DNA of 64,000 nucleotides. Source: Rhizobium vallis. Lineage in GTDB: Bacteria > Pseudomonadota > Alphaproteobacteria > Rhizobiales > Rhizobiaceae. Numbering within the stretch: position 1 is the stretch's first letter; every line of letters starts with the position of its first letter. The stretch is taken from assembly GCF_003985155.1 (NCBI RefSeq), contig NZ_ML133686.1:776001-840000 (forward strand), written 5' to 3'. Under the pieces are notes generated by a model. It was not told the origin of the DNA. It was given only the letters and a program-made list of their open reading frames with translations, and searched no databases. The position numbers and the translations under genes were made by a program. Positions 1 to 8,683 of the stretch are shown here, piece after piece.

Positions 1-1
1 C

Positions 2-262
2 GGCGGCCTGCGCGGCCTGACCAAGCATTATTTCTGCCCGTACTGCATGAGCTGGATGTTCACTCGGTCGGAAGACATGGACTGGTTCGTCAATCTGCGC
101 GCGACTATGCTCGACGACCCAAGTTGGTTCACGCCCTTCATCGAGACATGGACGAGAGAGAAACTGTCATTCGCAGAGACCGGGGCGGTGCACAGTTACG
201 AGGCGCTGCCTGAGATGAGCGCGTATGAGGGGCTGGTGAAGGAGTATATGGGCAGGGGATGA
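2..262 (+). CDS. GFA-family (Mss4-like, zinc-binding) protein, 3' part only
   Basis: The reading frame is open from base 2, so the gene begins upstream of the window. The visible 86 residues contain a CPYC pair (C-x2-C), as in the zinc-binding fold of the glutathione-dependent formaldehyde-activating (GFA) family. The tail, with the FIETWTRE and YEGLVKEYM segments, is typical of rhizobial GFA proteins. These are small cytosolic proteins, and most have no proven reaction. The gene ends 3 bases before the convergent ccdB stop. The family call is fairly secure; the substrate is unknown. Confidence 0.72.
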   Translation, partial: GGLRGLTKHYFCPYCMSWMFTRSEDMDWFVNLRATMLDDPSWFTPFIETWTREKLSFAETGAVHSYEALPEMSAYEGLVKEYMGRG

Positions 263-265
263 AAC

Positions 266-601
266 TCAGAACCCCTGGAAGAGAAAATCGACGGCGGCGA
301 TAATGCGATCACTGTCGGCGGTGAGATCCGCCATCACGCCTCCAATCTCCTTTACGGAAATTGCACCGGTGAATTGGGTAGCCATCACATAGGGCAGGTC
401 ATTGATCACGAATTGTGGATTGAGTTGACGCATGATTTTGGGAAGAGCTTCCAATGGAAGCATCGGCGCCATGGTCCGCGTTGTCAGCTCGCCAAGCAAG
501 TCGGACTGCAGATCGAGGGCAAGCGCATCGGTATGCATGAGATTGTAAACATGATCAGAACTGTCGATATTTCTGAAATGGCAGACCGTGCTTTTCGACA
601 T
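266..601 (-). CDS. ccdB: CcdB-family toxin (gyrase-poisoning type)
   Basis: The protein carries the CcdB hallmarks: an LDLQSDLL strand, LNPQF, and a C-terminal FLFQGF matching the family's (M/L)FxGF end. CcdB toxins trap DNA gyrase on DNA and are neutralised by CcdA. The gene follows ccdA in the same direction. The start is uncertain. ATG at 601 gives a full-length N terminus but overlaps ccdA by 47 bases. ATG at 538 lies 17 bases after ccdA but removes the family's first beta strand. No start codon sits at the usual place. Whether the toxin is active cannot be told from sequence. Confidence 0.78.
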   Translation of the reverse strand: MSKSTVCHFRNIDSSDHVYNLMHTDALALDLQSDLLGELTTRTMAPMLPLEALPKIMRQLNPQFVINDLPYVMATQFTGAISVKEIGGVMADLTADSDRIIAAVDFLFQGF

Positions 602-785
602 AGGCATTGGAAGCGGCAATAGCCTCAGCGTTCTCGATACGCCACAGCCGCTCGCGTTCCGCCTTTATGGCCTTTGCGATTCCATCTTCCGCCGCCCGGG
701 ATATATTGATGCCAAGCTCGCGTGCCTGGGACACGAGGCCTTCATCAAGAGACAGGTTCGCTGCTTTTCTTGGCCGATGAGCCAT
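555..785 (-). CDS. ccdA: CcdA-family antitoxin
   Basis: A 76-residue protein. Its N-terminal half has the ribbon-helix-helix look of CcdA (NLSLDEGLVSQARELGINIS), and it ends with the conserved antitoxin tail (NAYVEKHGLP then YRQF). CcdA binds and neutralises CcdB through this flexible tail and represses its own operon through the N-terminal domain. The start at 785 has a GGGAG ribosome-binding sequence just upstream. A large palindrome 12 bases upstream is the likely operator. The pair sits just downstream of lepA, on the same strand. Confidence 0.85.
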   Translation of the reverse strand: MAHRPRKAANLSLDEGLVSQARELGINISRAAEDGIAKAIKAERERLWRIENAEAIAASNAYVEKHGLPFQKYRQF

Positions 786-796
786 AACGATCTCCC

Positions 797-827
797 ATCT
801 TATGCGCAGATCATATGCGCATAAGAT
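797..827. promoter_or_regulatory. Palindromic operator upstream of ccdAB
   Basis: Two perfect 12-base inverted arms (ATCTTATGCGCA at 797-808 and its complement at 816-827) flank a 7-base spacer. The palindrome ends 12 bases before the ccdA start codon, where a CcdA/CcdAB autorepressor site is expected. That CcdA binds here is inferred. Confidence 0.7.
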
Positions 828-841
828 ATTGTTGAGAAGCG

Positions 842-2674
842 TTATTCGTCGCCCATCTTCAACGCCGCAATAAACGCTTCCTGCGGAATCTCGACCTTGC
901 CGAACTGGCGCATGCGCTTCTTGCCGGCCTTCTGTTTGTCGAGCAGCTTGCGCTTGCGGGTGGCGTCGCCGCCGTAGCATTTCGCGGTCACGTCCTTGCG
1001 CAGCGCCGAGATGGTCTCGCGGGCAATGACGTTGCCACCGATGGCTGCCTGGATCGGGATCTTGAACATGTGCTTCGGGATCAGCTCCTTGAGCTTCTCG
1101 CACATGTCGCGGCCGCGCTTTTCGGCGGCTGTGCGGTGCACCATCATCGACAGCGCGTCGACCGGCTCGCCGTTGACGAGGATCGACATCTTCACCAGGT
1201 TGCCCTCGCGGTGGTCGGTCAGCGTATAGTCGAAAGAGGCATAGCCCTTCGAGATCGACTTCAGCCGATCGTAGAAATCGAAGACGACTTCGTTGAGCGG
1301 CAGGTCGTAGGTGAGCATCGCGCGCGTGCCGACATAGGTCAGTTCGATCTGGATGCCGCGCCGGTCCTGGCAGAGCTTCAGGATGCCGCCGAGATAATCG
1401 TCCGGCGTCAGGATCGTCGCGCGGATCCACGGCTCGTGGATTTCGGAAATCTTGACGACATCGGGCATGTCAGCCGGATTGTGCAGCTCGCGCTCCGTGC
1501 CGTCGGTCATGTACATCTTGTAGACGACGGAGGGTGCGGTGGCGATGAGGTCGAGATCGAACTCGCGCTCCAGCCGTTCCTGGATGATTTCGAGATGCAG
1601 CAGCCCGAGGAAGCCACAGCGGAAGCCGAAGCCGAGGGCGGCCGACGATTCCATCTCGAAGGAGAAGGAGGCGTCGTTGAGGCGAAGCTTGCCCATGGCG
1701 GCGCGCAGATCCTCGAAATCAGCGGCATCGACCGGGAAGAGGCCGCAGAACACCACCGGCTGCGCCGGCTTGAAGCCCGGCAGCGCCTGCGCCGTCGGCC
1801 GCTTGTCCTCGGTGATCGTGTCGCCGACGCGGGTATCGGCCACTTCCTTGATCGAGGCGGTGATGAAGCCGATTTCGCCGGGGCCAAGGCTGTCCACATT
1901 GACCATCTTCGGCGTCAGCACGCCGACGCGCTCGACCTGGTATTTCGCGTCCGTGCCCATCATCCGGATCGTCTGGCCCTTGGTCAGCACGCCGTCGATG
2001 ATGCGCACGAGAACCATGACGCCGAGATAGGTGTCGTACCAGCTGTCGACGAGCAGCGCCTTCAGCGGCGCTTTCTCGCCGCCCGGGCTCTTCGGCGCCG
2101 GCAGCTTGTTGACGATCGCCTCCAGCACATCGGGAATGCCGAGGCCGGTCTTGGCCGAAATCAGCACGGCCTCCGAAGCGTCGATGCCGATCACTTCCTC
2201 GATCTGTTCCTTGATGCGGTCGGGTTCGGCGGCCGGCAGGTCGATCTTGTTGAGCACGGTGACGAGCTCGTGATTGTTGTCGATTGCCTGGTAGACATTG
2301 GCGAGCGTCTGCGCTTCCACGCCTTGGCTGGCGTCGACGACGAGCAGCGAGCCCTCGCAGGCCGACAGCGACCGCGAGACTTCATAGGCGAAGTCGACGT
2401 GGCCGGGCGTGTCGATGAGGTTGAGAATATATTTCTCGCCGTTATTTGCCTGGTAGTGCAGGCGCACTGTCTGCGCCTTGATGGTGATTCCGCGCTCGCG
2501 CTCGATATCCATATTGTCCAGCACCTGCTCGGACATTTCGCGCTCGGCAAGGCCGCCCGTCGTCTGGATCAGGCGGTCGGCCAGCGTCGATTTGCCGTGG
2601 TCGATGTGGGCCACGATCGAAAAATTGCGGATATGGGAAAGCGGAGTGGTCGAATTGGTGCTCATGCGCGCCAT
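842..2674 (-). CDS. lepA: Elongation factor 4 (LepA), ribosome back-translocase GTPase
   Basis: A 610-residue translational GTPase of normal LepA length. The G1 loop is [10 protein letters not shown]3 is DTPGHVDF and G4 is NKID. EF-G-like domains III and V follow, and the C-terminal LepA-specific domain ends in a basic [18 protein letters not shown] stretch. LepA acts on stalled or mis-translocated ribosomes. The start at 2674 gives a MARMSTN N terminus; ATG at 2665, three codons on, is an alternative. tenA lies 76 bases upstream on the same strand. Confidence 0.97.
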   Translation of the reverse strand: MARMSTNSTTPLSHIRNFSIVAHIDHGKSTLADRLIQTTGGLAEREMSEQVLDNMDIERERGITIKAQTVRLHYQANNGEKYILNLIDTPGHVDFAYEVSRSLSACEGSLLVVDASQGVEAQTLANVYQAIDNNHELVTVLNKIDLPAAEPDRIKEQIEEVIGIDASEAVLISAKTGLGIPDVLEAIVNKLPAPKSPGGEKAPLKALLVDSWYDTYLGVMVLVRIIDGVLTKGQTIRMMGTDAKYQVERVGVLTPKMVNVDSLGPGEIGFITASIKEVADTRVGDTITEDKRPTAQALPGFKPAQPVVFCGLFPVDAADFEDLRAAMGKLRLNDASFSFEMESSAALGFGFRCGFLGLLHLEIIQERLEREFDLDLIATAPSVVYKMYMTDGTERELHNPADMPDVVKISEIHEPWIRATILTPDDYLGGILKLCQDRRGIQIELTYVGTRAMLTYDLPLNEVVFDFYDRLKSISKGYASFDYTLTDHREGNLVKMSILVNGEPVDALSMMVHRTAAEKRGRDMCEKLKELIPKHMFKIPIQAAIGGNVIARETISALRKDVTAKCYGGDATRKRKLLDKQKAGKKRMRQFGKVEIPQEAFIAALKMGDE

Positions 2675-2698
2675 ATAGCAGCGCCGTCCCTTGCCGCA

Positions 2699-2718
2699 AA
2701 GCGGTAATTATCCCGCTG
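2699..2718 (-). terminator. Weak hairpin between tenA and lepA
   Basis: AGCGG and CCGCT arms around an 8-base AT-rich loop, read on the minus strand after tenA and followed by TTTG. The stem is only 5 bp, so this is at most a partial terminator. Confidence 0.3.
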
Positions 2719-2750
2719 TTTACGCTATTTTGCAGTCGGCGCGACGGGGG

Positions 2751-3449
2751 TCAGACCGGCCACGTCTCCAGCCGCCAGGCCGAATCCCAGAACATCCATT
2801 CATATTGCGAGGCCCGGACGAAAACGTCAGTCATTTGAGCGCGCTCCGTCTCCGACGCGGCGCGGGCGGCAATGTCGGTCAAAGCGATGACTTCCCGGGC
2901 GCCGGCAGCGAACTGCGGATCGCCATAGGTGTTGATCCAGGCCTGGAACACATTGCCCTCGGTAGCGGGCTTGTTTTTGATGCCTTCGCCGACATGCCAG
3001 TAGATCCAGAAGCATGGGAGGATCGAGGAAAGCGCAACCGCGTAGGAGCTGTGATAGGCGGTGGCAAGCAGGAGGTTTGTATAGGCAAAGCAGGCAGGCG
3101 AGGGCTCGGCCGCAGTGACATCCGCGGATGTAATGCCGAACTGCGTGAGGAAGCCGGCATGCAGGCCCTGCTCGACGGTGATGGCCTTCTGCGCCGAGCC
3201 AAGAAAGCGCAGCACCTGCGCATTATCAGGCGCCTTGGCCGCGACGATGGCGAGGCATCGCGCATAATGCTTCAGGTAGATCGCATCCTGCAGAATATAG
3301 TGGCGGAAAACCTCCGGCGGCAGCGTGCCGTCCGAAAGCCGCTCCAGCAGCGGCAGGCGCTCGATCTCGGCCATGATGGGCGCGATCCGGTCCCAGGCGG
3401 CAGCCGTGAAGCTTCCCGTCGTTTCAGTGCCTTGCGTCATGCCGTCCAT
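2751..3449 (-). CDS. tenA: TenA-family protein (thiaminase II / aminopyrimidine aminohydrolase type)
   Basis: A helical protein of 232 residues with TenA-family signatures: HYILQDAIYLKHYAR near the N terminus, a central cysteine in SPACFAYTNLL, and C-terminal SQYEWMFWDSAW with the conserved glutamate. TenA proteins hydrolyse damaged thiamin pyrimidines for salvage. The start at 3449 has GGAGGA 4 bases upstream; ATG at 3440 is possible. No thiamin riboswitch or other thi gene is nearby, so a role outside thiamin salvage cannot be excluded. It is divergent from the XRE-cupin regulator. Confidence 0.85.
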   Translation of the reverse strand: MDGMTQGTETTGSFTAAAWDRIAPIMAEIERLPLLERLSDGTLPPEVFRHYILQDAIYLKHYARCLAIVAAKAPDNAQVLRFLGSAQKAITVEQGLHAGFLTQFGITSADVTAAEPSPACFAYTNLLLATAYHSSYAVALSSILPCFWIYWHVGEGIKNKPATEGNVFQAWINTYGDPQFAAGAREVIALTDIAARAASETERAQMTDVFVRASQYEWMFWDSAWRLETWPV

Positions 3450-3578
3450 ACTGTCCTCCGCTCTTGAATGCGCTGCCATATATCGACCGCGCTGTGGTGA
3501 AAGCAAGGCCGCCAAGTAGGGGCTTGATTCCATCATTGGATCTTGTATTTCTCTTATAGTAGAATCACGGATCACAAA

Positions 3579-4148
3579 ATGGAACAGGAACTCGAAAAGG
3601 CGATCGGCATTCGCGTCCGCAAGCTGCGGCTGGAAAAGGGCCTGACGCTGGATGAGCTGGCGACGGCCTCCGGCGTCAGCCGCGCGATGATCTCGCGCAT
3701 CGAGCGGGCGGAGGCGAGTCCCACCGCTTCGCTGCTGGCAAGGGTCTGCGCCGCCCTCGGTCTGTCGCTCTCGGCCTTCTTCGCTGAGGACGGGCAGGAG
3801 GTCTCGCCGCTCTCCCGTCGTCAGGATCAGCAGGTCTGGCGCGATCCCGAAACCAGTTATCTCAGGCGCGCCGTCTCGCCGCCGGGCACGGCTTCGGATG
3901 TCGATATCGTCGATGTCGAGTTTCCCGCTGGCGCGCGGATCAGCTTCCCGCCGCATGCGGCGAGCCGTGGCATGACCCAGCATGTCTGGCTCTTTGATGG
4001 CGAACTGGAAATGACGGTCGGCGAAATCGTCCACCGCCTCAAGCCCGGCGATTGCCTCTTCATGCCGGTTGGCGACGGCCATGTCTTTCACAATCCGGGT
4101 CACGCGCCGGCACGCTATTGCGTCGTGCTGGACCGCGGCGGCCGTTAA
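3579..4148 (+). CDS. XRE-cupin transcriptional regulator
   Basis: Residues 10-65 form a Cro/CI helix-turn-helix (LRLEKGLTLDELA, SGVSRAMISRIERAEASP). The C-terminal half is a cupin with HVWLFDGELEMTVGE and a PGDCLFMPVGDGH motif. Such regulators (PuuR-like architecture) sense a small molecule with the cupin and control neighbouring genes. ATG at 3579 is preferred because the HTH begins about 10 residues later; an upstream in-frame ATG at 3543 lies in AT-rich promoter-like sequence. A GNAT gene follows after 29 bases, probably in the same operon. Confidence 0.85.
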   Translation: MEQELEKAIGIRVRKLRLEKGLTLDELATASGVSRAMISRIERAEASPTASLLARVCAALGLSLSAFFAEDGQEVSPLSRRQDQQVWRDPETSYLRRAVSPPGTASDVDIVDVEFPAGARISFPPHAASRGMTQHVWLFDGELEMTVGEIVHRLKPGDCLFMPVGDGHVFHNPGHAPARYCVVLDRGGR

Positions 4149-4177
4149 TTCACACACTCATTTATCAGGGGACCATC

Positions 4178-4696
4178 TTGCCGACCATCCGCCTTCTCTC
4201 CGCTGCCGAGACCCATACGGCCATTCCGGACCTTTGCGAAGTGCTTGCCGATTGCGTCAACGGCGGCGCCTCGGTCGGTTTCATGCAACCCTATTCGCCT
4301 GCGGATGCTGAACCCTATTGGCGTGGTGTCGCCGAAGCCGTGGCTGACGACGCCACTCTGCTATTTGTCGCCGAATTGCATGGCAAGATTGTCGGCACCG
4401 TACAGGTCGGCGCTGCCCAGATGCCGAACCAGCCGCATCGCGGCGATCTGAAGAAGCTGCTGGTCCACCGCTCCGCCCGCGGTCATGGTTTGGCGCGCCT
4501 GCTGATGGAAGCCGCCGACCGCGAGGCGGCAAGGCGCGGCAAGACCCTGCTGGTGCTCGACACGGCGACGGGCAGCGATGCCGAGGCGATTTATCCGCGC
4601 TTGGGCTGGCAGCGTGTCGGCGTCATCCCGGATTATGCGCTGTGGCCGGAAGGCGGCTTTTGCGCCACTACCCTGTTCTACAAACAGATTGCCTGA
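4178..4696 (+). CDS. GNAT-family N-acetyltransferase (TTG start)
   Basis: A 172-residue GNAT with the acetyl-CoA-binding motif RGHGLARLLMEAA and the later strand-turn YPRLGWQRVGVIPDYAL. The best start is TTG at 4178, preceded by CAGGGGA at proper spacing; no ATG occurs in frame between the upstream stop and the first strand. It follows the XRE-cupin gene by 29 bases, so the regulator probably controls it. The acetylated substrate cannot be told from sequence. Confidence 0.8.
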   Translation: MPTIRLLSAAETHTAIPDLCEVLADCVNGGASVGFMQPYSPADAEPYWRGVAEAVADDATLLFVAELHGKIVGTVQVGAAQMPNQPHRGDLKKLLVHRSARGHGLARLLMEAADREAARRGKTLLVLDTATGSDAEAIYPRLGWQRVGVIPDYALWPEGGFCATTLFYKQIA

Positions 4697-4711
4697 TCGC
4701 GCCGGCCCCGC

Positions 4712-5323
4712 TTATGCCGGCCCCGCGAATGCCGGGAATGCCAGGCCAAGCGTCGCGCCCGCCGTCCAATGCGCTGCATTCCAGCCGAATTGCCGCGCCG
4801 CTTCGATATTCATCGCCATATCATCGATGAAGGCGATCTCGCCCGGCAGCACGCCGGCACGCTCGGTCGCCAGCCGGAAGAAATCGGGCGAGGGTTTGCT
4901 GTGTCCGAGCGCTGCGGAATAGATGATATCATCGAAATGCGCGCTAAGGCCGGCCTGCTCCATCAGGTAGCGCGCCCGCCTATGCTCCTGGTTGGTCGCG
5001 AGCAAGAGGGTGATGCCGCTTTGCCTCAGAGCCGCGAGTTCCTCCAGCAAGTTGAGATCGAGGCGGGAATCGTTTTCGAACCAGTAGTCGATCAGCGTCG
5101 CGGCGCTGAGGTGGGGCGCGATCTTTTCCAGCACGCCGGCGAGCCTCGGCTCCAGCGGCTCGCGACCGACGATGATATCGCCCCAGTGAGTCTGGAAGAA
5201 CTCCTTCTGCAGGAGGTCGACGCGCAGCCCGAGATCGCGTTCCAGATAGGTGAAGTGCGGCAGGCCGTCGGCTGGACGACCATGAACGAGCACGCCGTCG
5301 ACATCGACCATCAGCACTTTCAT
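4712..5323 (-). CDS. HAD-superfamily hydrolase
   Basis: All four HAD motifs are visible: DVDGV (nucleophile and acid aspartates) at the N terminus, the LLLATNQ threonine, lysine in GHSKPSPDFF, and FIDDMAMN. At 203 residues it fits the small HAD phosphatases with an alpha-helical cap (phosphoglycolate/epoxide-hydrolase type). It is cytosolic. It is convergent with the GNAT gene and divergent from the amidohydrolase-like gene. The substrate is unknown. Confidence 0.85.
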   Translation of the reverse strand: MKVLMVDVDGVLVHGRPADGLPHFTYLERDLGLRVDLLQKEFFQTHWGDIIVGREPLEPRLAGVLEKIAPHLSAATLIDYWFENDSRLDLNLLEELAALRQSGITLLLATNQEHRRARYLMEQAGLSAHFDDIIYSAALGHSKPSPDFFRLATERAGVLPGEIAFIDDMAMNIEAARQFGWNAAHWTAGATLGLAFPAFAGPA

Positions 5324-5468
5324 ACGGAAAATTTCCTCGTTCTGAAAACACGGGCGAAGGTGGCGTCGTTTCCTGGGCCATCAAGTGCATGGTACCGCTT
5401 TTTTGTTGGTCTCGACCCATGTAAATCTCGATCTCTCCGATCGATTCCCGCGAAGAAATGGATCTGAA

Positions 5469-6494
5469 ATGCGCGTCATCTATTCCGAAGACCACAAGCT
5501 GCGCGATGCCAGGACGGAGCTCTACGCCGGCCAGCTGGTGACACCCTTCGAGGCGCCGTTCCGCGCCGAATGGATCCTGGCGGCGGTCAAGGAGGCGGGC
5601 TTTACCGATGTCGCGGCACCCGATGCACAGGGGCTGGAAACGGCGCTGAAGGTGCATGATCCCGCCTACCTGGATTTTCTTGCCACCGTCTGGGACCGCT
5701 GGGTCGCAGCCGGCTTCGAGGGTGAGGCGATTGCCAATTCCTTTCCCGTCCGCCGCACCAGCCAGCGCGTGCCCGACAATATCGTCGGCGCAATCGGGCA
5801 CTACGCCAACGCCGCCGACACCTCGATCACCAAAGGCTCCTACGAGGCGGCGATCGCTTCCATGCGCTGTGCCCTGACGGGCGCGGATTGGCTGAATGCC
5901 GGCAATCGCTTCGCCTTCGCGCTCTGTCGCCCGCCCGGCCATCATGCCGGCATCGATCTCTTTGGCGGCTATTGCTTCATCAACAATTCAGGCGTTGCGG
6001 CACAGCGTCTGCTCGATCACGGCGCGAAAAAGGTCGCTGTGCTCGATGTCGATTTCCACCATGGCAATGGCACGCAGGATCTCTTCTATCATAGAGGTGA
6101 TGTCTTCACCGCCTCGCTGCACGGCGATCCCATGCAGGCCTTTCCCTATTTCCTCGGCCATGCCGACGAGGAAGGCGAAGGGGAGGGCGCCGGCGCCAAC
6201 CGCAACTATCCGATGCCACCCCACACGCCCTGGGAGGTTTGGTCTTCGGCGCTTGCCGATGCGCTCGCCCGCATCAAAACCTTTGGCGCGGAAGCGATCG
6301 TCGTGGCCCTCGGCGTCGATACTTTCGAGCGCGATCCGATCTCCTTCTTCCAGCTGAAATCGGAAGACTTCATTCGCATGGGAGAGATGATCTCCGCCGC
6401 CGGCCTGCCTGTCGTCACCTGCATGGAGGGCGGTTACGGCGTGCCGGAGATAGGCCTCAACGTCGCCAATGTGCTCAAGGGTCTGGAAGCCTGA
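5469..6494 (+). CDS. Histone-deacetylase-fold enzyme, acetylpolyamine amidohydrolase type
   Basis: 341 residues, the length usual for acetylpolyamine amidohydrolases. Zinc and catalytic residues are in place: the His pair in RPPGHHAG, Asp/His in DVDFHHGNGTQD, and Asp in GVDTFERDP, followed by the C-terminal GGYG. This arginase-deacetylase family removes acetyl groups from acetylated polyamines or related amines in the cytosol. ATG at 5469 is chosen because the conserved N terminus (MRVIYSEDH) begins there. recX starts 9 bases after its stop. Confidence 0.85.
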   Translation: MRVIYSEDHKLRDARTELYAGQLVTPFEAPFRAEWILAAVKEAGFTDVAAPDAQGLETALKVHDPAYLDFLATVWDRWVAAGFEGEAIANSFPVRRTSQRVPDNIVGAIGHYANAADTSITKGSYEAAIASMRCALTGADWLNAGNRFAFALCRPPGHHAGIDLFGGYCFINNSGVAAQRLLDHGAKKVAVLDVDFHHGNGTQDLFYHRGDVFTASLHGDPMQAFPYFLGHADEEGEGEGAGANRNYPMPPHTPWEVWSSALADALARIKTFGAEAIVVALGVDTFERDPISFFQLKSEDFIRMGEMISAAGLPVVTCMEGGYGVPEIGLNVANVLKGLEA

Positions 6495-6503
6495 TCATTG
6501 CCG

Positions 6504-7055
6504 ATGACCGATGAAACTGATCCCTCCGATCTTCCGACATCCCGCATGCTGAGCTGGGCGCGCAACTCCGCCATCTATCGCTTGGAGCGGCGGATGATGA
6601 CGGAAAAGCAGCTGTTCGACGCCATTACCCGCAAGGCGAAGGAAAAATTCGAGGATATCAGCGTGGCACAACTCAAGGCCGTTGCCGATTTCGCCGTCAA
6701 ATTCGCCTATGACAACAAGGTGCTCGACGATAGCGCCTATGCGGAGATCAGCACGCGCTCTGCCGTGCGCGGTGGCAAATCGAAGCGCGCCATCGCCCAG
6801 AAGCTTGCTGTAAAGGGCGTCTCCAGCGACAAAGTCGAGGCGGCACTCGAGGCGGCCGACGATCTCTATGCGGCGGCGATATTTGCCCGCAAGCGCGCCT
6901 TCGGTCCCTTTCGCCGGGTCGAACTCGACGAAAAGCGCAAGGCGAAAGAGCTTTCGGCTTTCGCCCGCAACGGCTTCAGCTTCGACATCGGCAGGAAGGT
7001 TTTCGACATGAGTTTCGAAGACGCCGAGGAGGTCATCTTCGCCGGCCGTCTCTGA
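6504..7055 (+). CDS. recX: RecX-family regulatory protein
   Basis: A 183-residue, lysine- and alanine-rich helical protein with RecX repeats: SWARNSAIYRLERRMMTEKQLFDAI, DDSAYAEIST and a GGKSKRAIAQKLAVKGV segment. RecX binds RecA filaments and limits recombinase activity. recA is not nearby. A TTG two codons upstream (6498) could also serve as start. It lies directly behind the amidohydrolase-like gene, and co-transcription is likely. Confidence 0.82.
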   Translation: MTDETDPSDLPTSRMLSWARNSAIYRLERRMMTEKQLFDAITRKAKEKFEDISVAQLKAVADFAVKFAYDNKVLDDSAYAEISTRSAVRGGKSKRAIAQKLAVKGVSSDKVEAALEAADDLYAAAIFARKRAFGPFRRVELDEKRKAKELSAFARNGFSFDIGRKVFDMSFEDAEEVIFAGRL

Positions 7056-7148
7056 TATTGCATCAGGCCTCTTGCTGACTGGATCAGAAGTTTGAATTTG
7101 TCGCTCGCAAACCATCTTCGTAAGAAGAGCGCGCGATCGGAGATGAAC

Positions 7149-8042
7149 ATGGAAGAAAAAGCGAATGCTGGAGCGGGCACGCTGACCGCAGAGGCATCAA
7201 CGGCATTCGGCGGCATGGCGGCCGGCGCACTGATGTGCCTGATGTCGATGTCATCGATCCAGTTCGGCGCAGCGCTTTCTTCCTCGGCCATCGCCACATA
7301 TGGATCGGCCGGCGCCACCTGGCTGCGCCTCGCCTTTGCCGCCGTCATTCTGGCCGTCGTCGTGCGGCCGCGCATCTTGAGCTACAACAGGGCGCAGTGG
7401 ACCAGTGCCGTGGTTCTCGGCACCACGACAGCGCTGATGACCATGAGTTTCTTCGCGGCGATCGAGCGCATTCCGCTCGGTCTTGCCGTGGCGATCGATT
7501 TTCTCGGTCCGCTTTCCGTGGCGACCATCGGCTACGGCCTCAGCCGGCGTCTTGTCTGGCCTCTCGTTGCCGCACTTGGCGTTTTGGCTCTTGCTCATGA
7601 CGGCGAAGGTTGGGTCGGCAATATCGAAGGTATTTTCTGCGCGCTCGGCGCGGGAACCGGTTGGGCGATCTATATCGTCCTGACGAAAAAGATCGGTGCG
7701 AGCTTCAAGGGGTTGGAAGGACTTTCCATGTCGCTGATGGTTGCCGCCCTTGTCGCGACACCCTTCGGTTTCGCCGGTGCCGTGCCGAAGCTTGATGCCT
7801 ATGGCCTGATCGAAATGGCGGGCCTTGCCATTCTCGTGCCGCTGCTGCCCTACACTCTGGAACTGACCGCGTTGAGGCGCATGCCGACAGCCTCCTTCGG
7901 CATTCTCATGAGCCTCGAGCCGGCCATCGCCGCGCTTGCAGGCTTCGTCATCCTGGCCCAGCCTATGACATTTCTGCAGATGGGCGGAACGGCCCTGGTC
8001 GTTGCCGCAAGCGCAGGCGCCACCTTTTCCGCAAGGCAGTGA
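7149..8042 (+). CDS. DMT/EamA-family exporter, RhtA-like
   Basis: About ten hydrophobic helices in two EamA repeats. GTGWAIYIVLTKKIG and LLPYTLELTALRRMPTASFGILMSLEPA match the RhtA (threonine/homoserine exporter) branch. The protein would sit in the inner membrane and export a small metabolite, possibly an amino acid. ATG at 7149 has GGAG 6 bases upstream; in-frame starts at 7092 and 7143 are less well placed. The substrate is inferred only from family. Confidence 0.8.
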   Translation: MEEKANAGAGTLTAEASTAFGGMAAGALMCLMSMSSIQFGAALSSSAIATYGSAGATWLRLAFAAVILAVVVRPRILSYNRAQWTSAVVLGTTTALMTMSFFAAIERIPLGLAVAIDFLGPLSVATIGYGLSRRLVWPLVAALGVLALAHDGEGWVGNIEGIFCALGAGTGWAIYIVLTKKIGASFKGLEGLSMSLMVAALVATPFGFAGAVPKLDAYGLIEMAGLAILVPLLPYTLELTALRRMPTASFGILMSLEPAIAALAGFVILAQPMTFLQMGGTALVVAASAGATFSARQ

Positions 8043-8044
8043 GC

Positions 8045-8515
8045 TCAGCCCGTCTTCTTCGTCGGGTCGTCGAGCGCCGGATTGTAGAACAGCGATAGCG
8101 TCAGGCTTTTGGCGATCCGCTCCGCCGTCGCCATGAACCAGGCCTTGGCTTCCGGCGTCGGGGCGATATCGTCCAGCGTTGCGGCAAACAGCGACAGCCA
8201 TTTCGGAAAGAGATCAGGCGTCAGGTTCGCAACGCCCGTATGTGCCTGCACCGGCTTGCCGCCATAGGCGCCGCTGCGGAAGGCGACGGCCGACCAGAAG
8301 CTCTTCATCTTTTCCATATGCGCCGGCCAGCGGCCGGAGAGCCTGGCGTCGAACACCGGGCCAAGATCGGGATGCGCTAGCACGCGGGCGTAGAAGGTCT
8401 CGACCAGCCTGCCGATAAAGGCCTCGTCGACGCCAATTGCCCGCATCTCGGCCTCCGCCTTTTCGCGGATCGCGGCGACATGGGCAGGTCGGCCCTGAAT
8501 CTCATTGTTCATCAT
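8045..8515 (-). CDS. Group III truncated hemoglobin
   Basis: A 156-residue globin of the 2-on-2 type. Group III features are the FYARVLAHPDLGPVF helix pair, the FWSAVAFRSGAYGGKPVQAH segment with proximal-side histidine, and the WLSLFAATLDD helix. These cytosolic hemoproteins bind O2 or NO. It is divergent from mbfA, and the two share a 168-base upstream region holding the ICE box. Whether iron regulates it too is not shown. Confidence 0.87.
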   Translation of the reverse strand: MMNNEIQGRPAHVAAIREKAEAEMRAIGVDEAFIGRLVETFYARVLAHPDLGPVFDARLSGRWPAHMEKMKSFWSAVAFRSGAYGGKPVQAHTGVANLTPDLFPKWLSLFAATLDDIAPTPEAKAWFMATAERIAKSLTLSLFYNPALDDPTKKTG

Positions 8516-8652
8516 AAATCCCGGCGCCGCGTGATGCGGCAGCCCTCATATAGGTGTTTATGTCGACGAGCCAAAGTCGCCCGTGCCGGCTTGCGGCAAT
8601 CTGTCAGCTGGCCTGTTCCATGCCCTTGACCGTCACCACCTCCTTCTTTAGA

Positions 8653-8669
8653 TTTAGAATTATTCTAAA
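8653..8669 (+). promoter_or_regulatory. ICE box (Irr operator) upstream of mbfA
   Basis: TTTAGAA-TTA-TTCTAAA, an exact match to the rhizobial iron control element (TTTAGAA-N3-TTCTAAA) bound by Irr. It ends 14 bases before the mbfA start codon and abuts the GGAGAGAG ribosome-binding site. A site that close to the start implies repression by Irr when iron is low. Confidence 0.92.
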
Positions 8670-8683
8670 AATTGGAGAGAGTC

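Noticed and set aside
1070..2707. A 545-codon open frame on the plus strand opposite lepA
   Set aside because: It is a compositional shadow of lepA, rich in Arg, Asp, His and Val, and resembles no family; lepA on the minus strand is certain.
2700..3578. Thiamin (TPP) riboswitch expected near tenA
   Set aside because: No THI-box-like sequence was found upstream of tenA; the 129 bases to the divergent gene look like ordinary promoter DNA.
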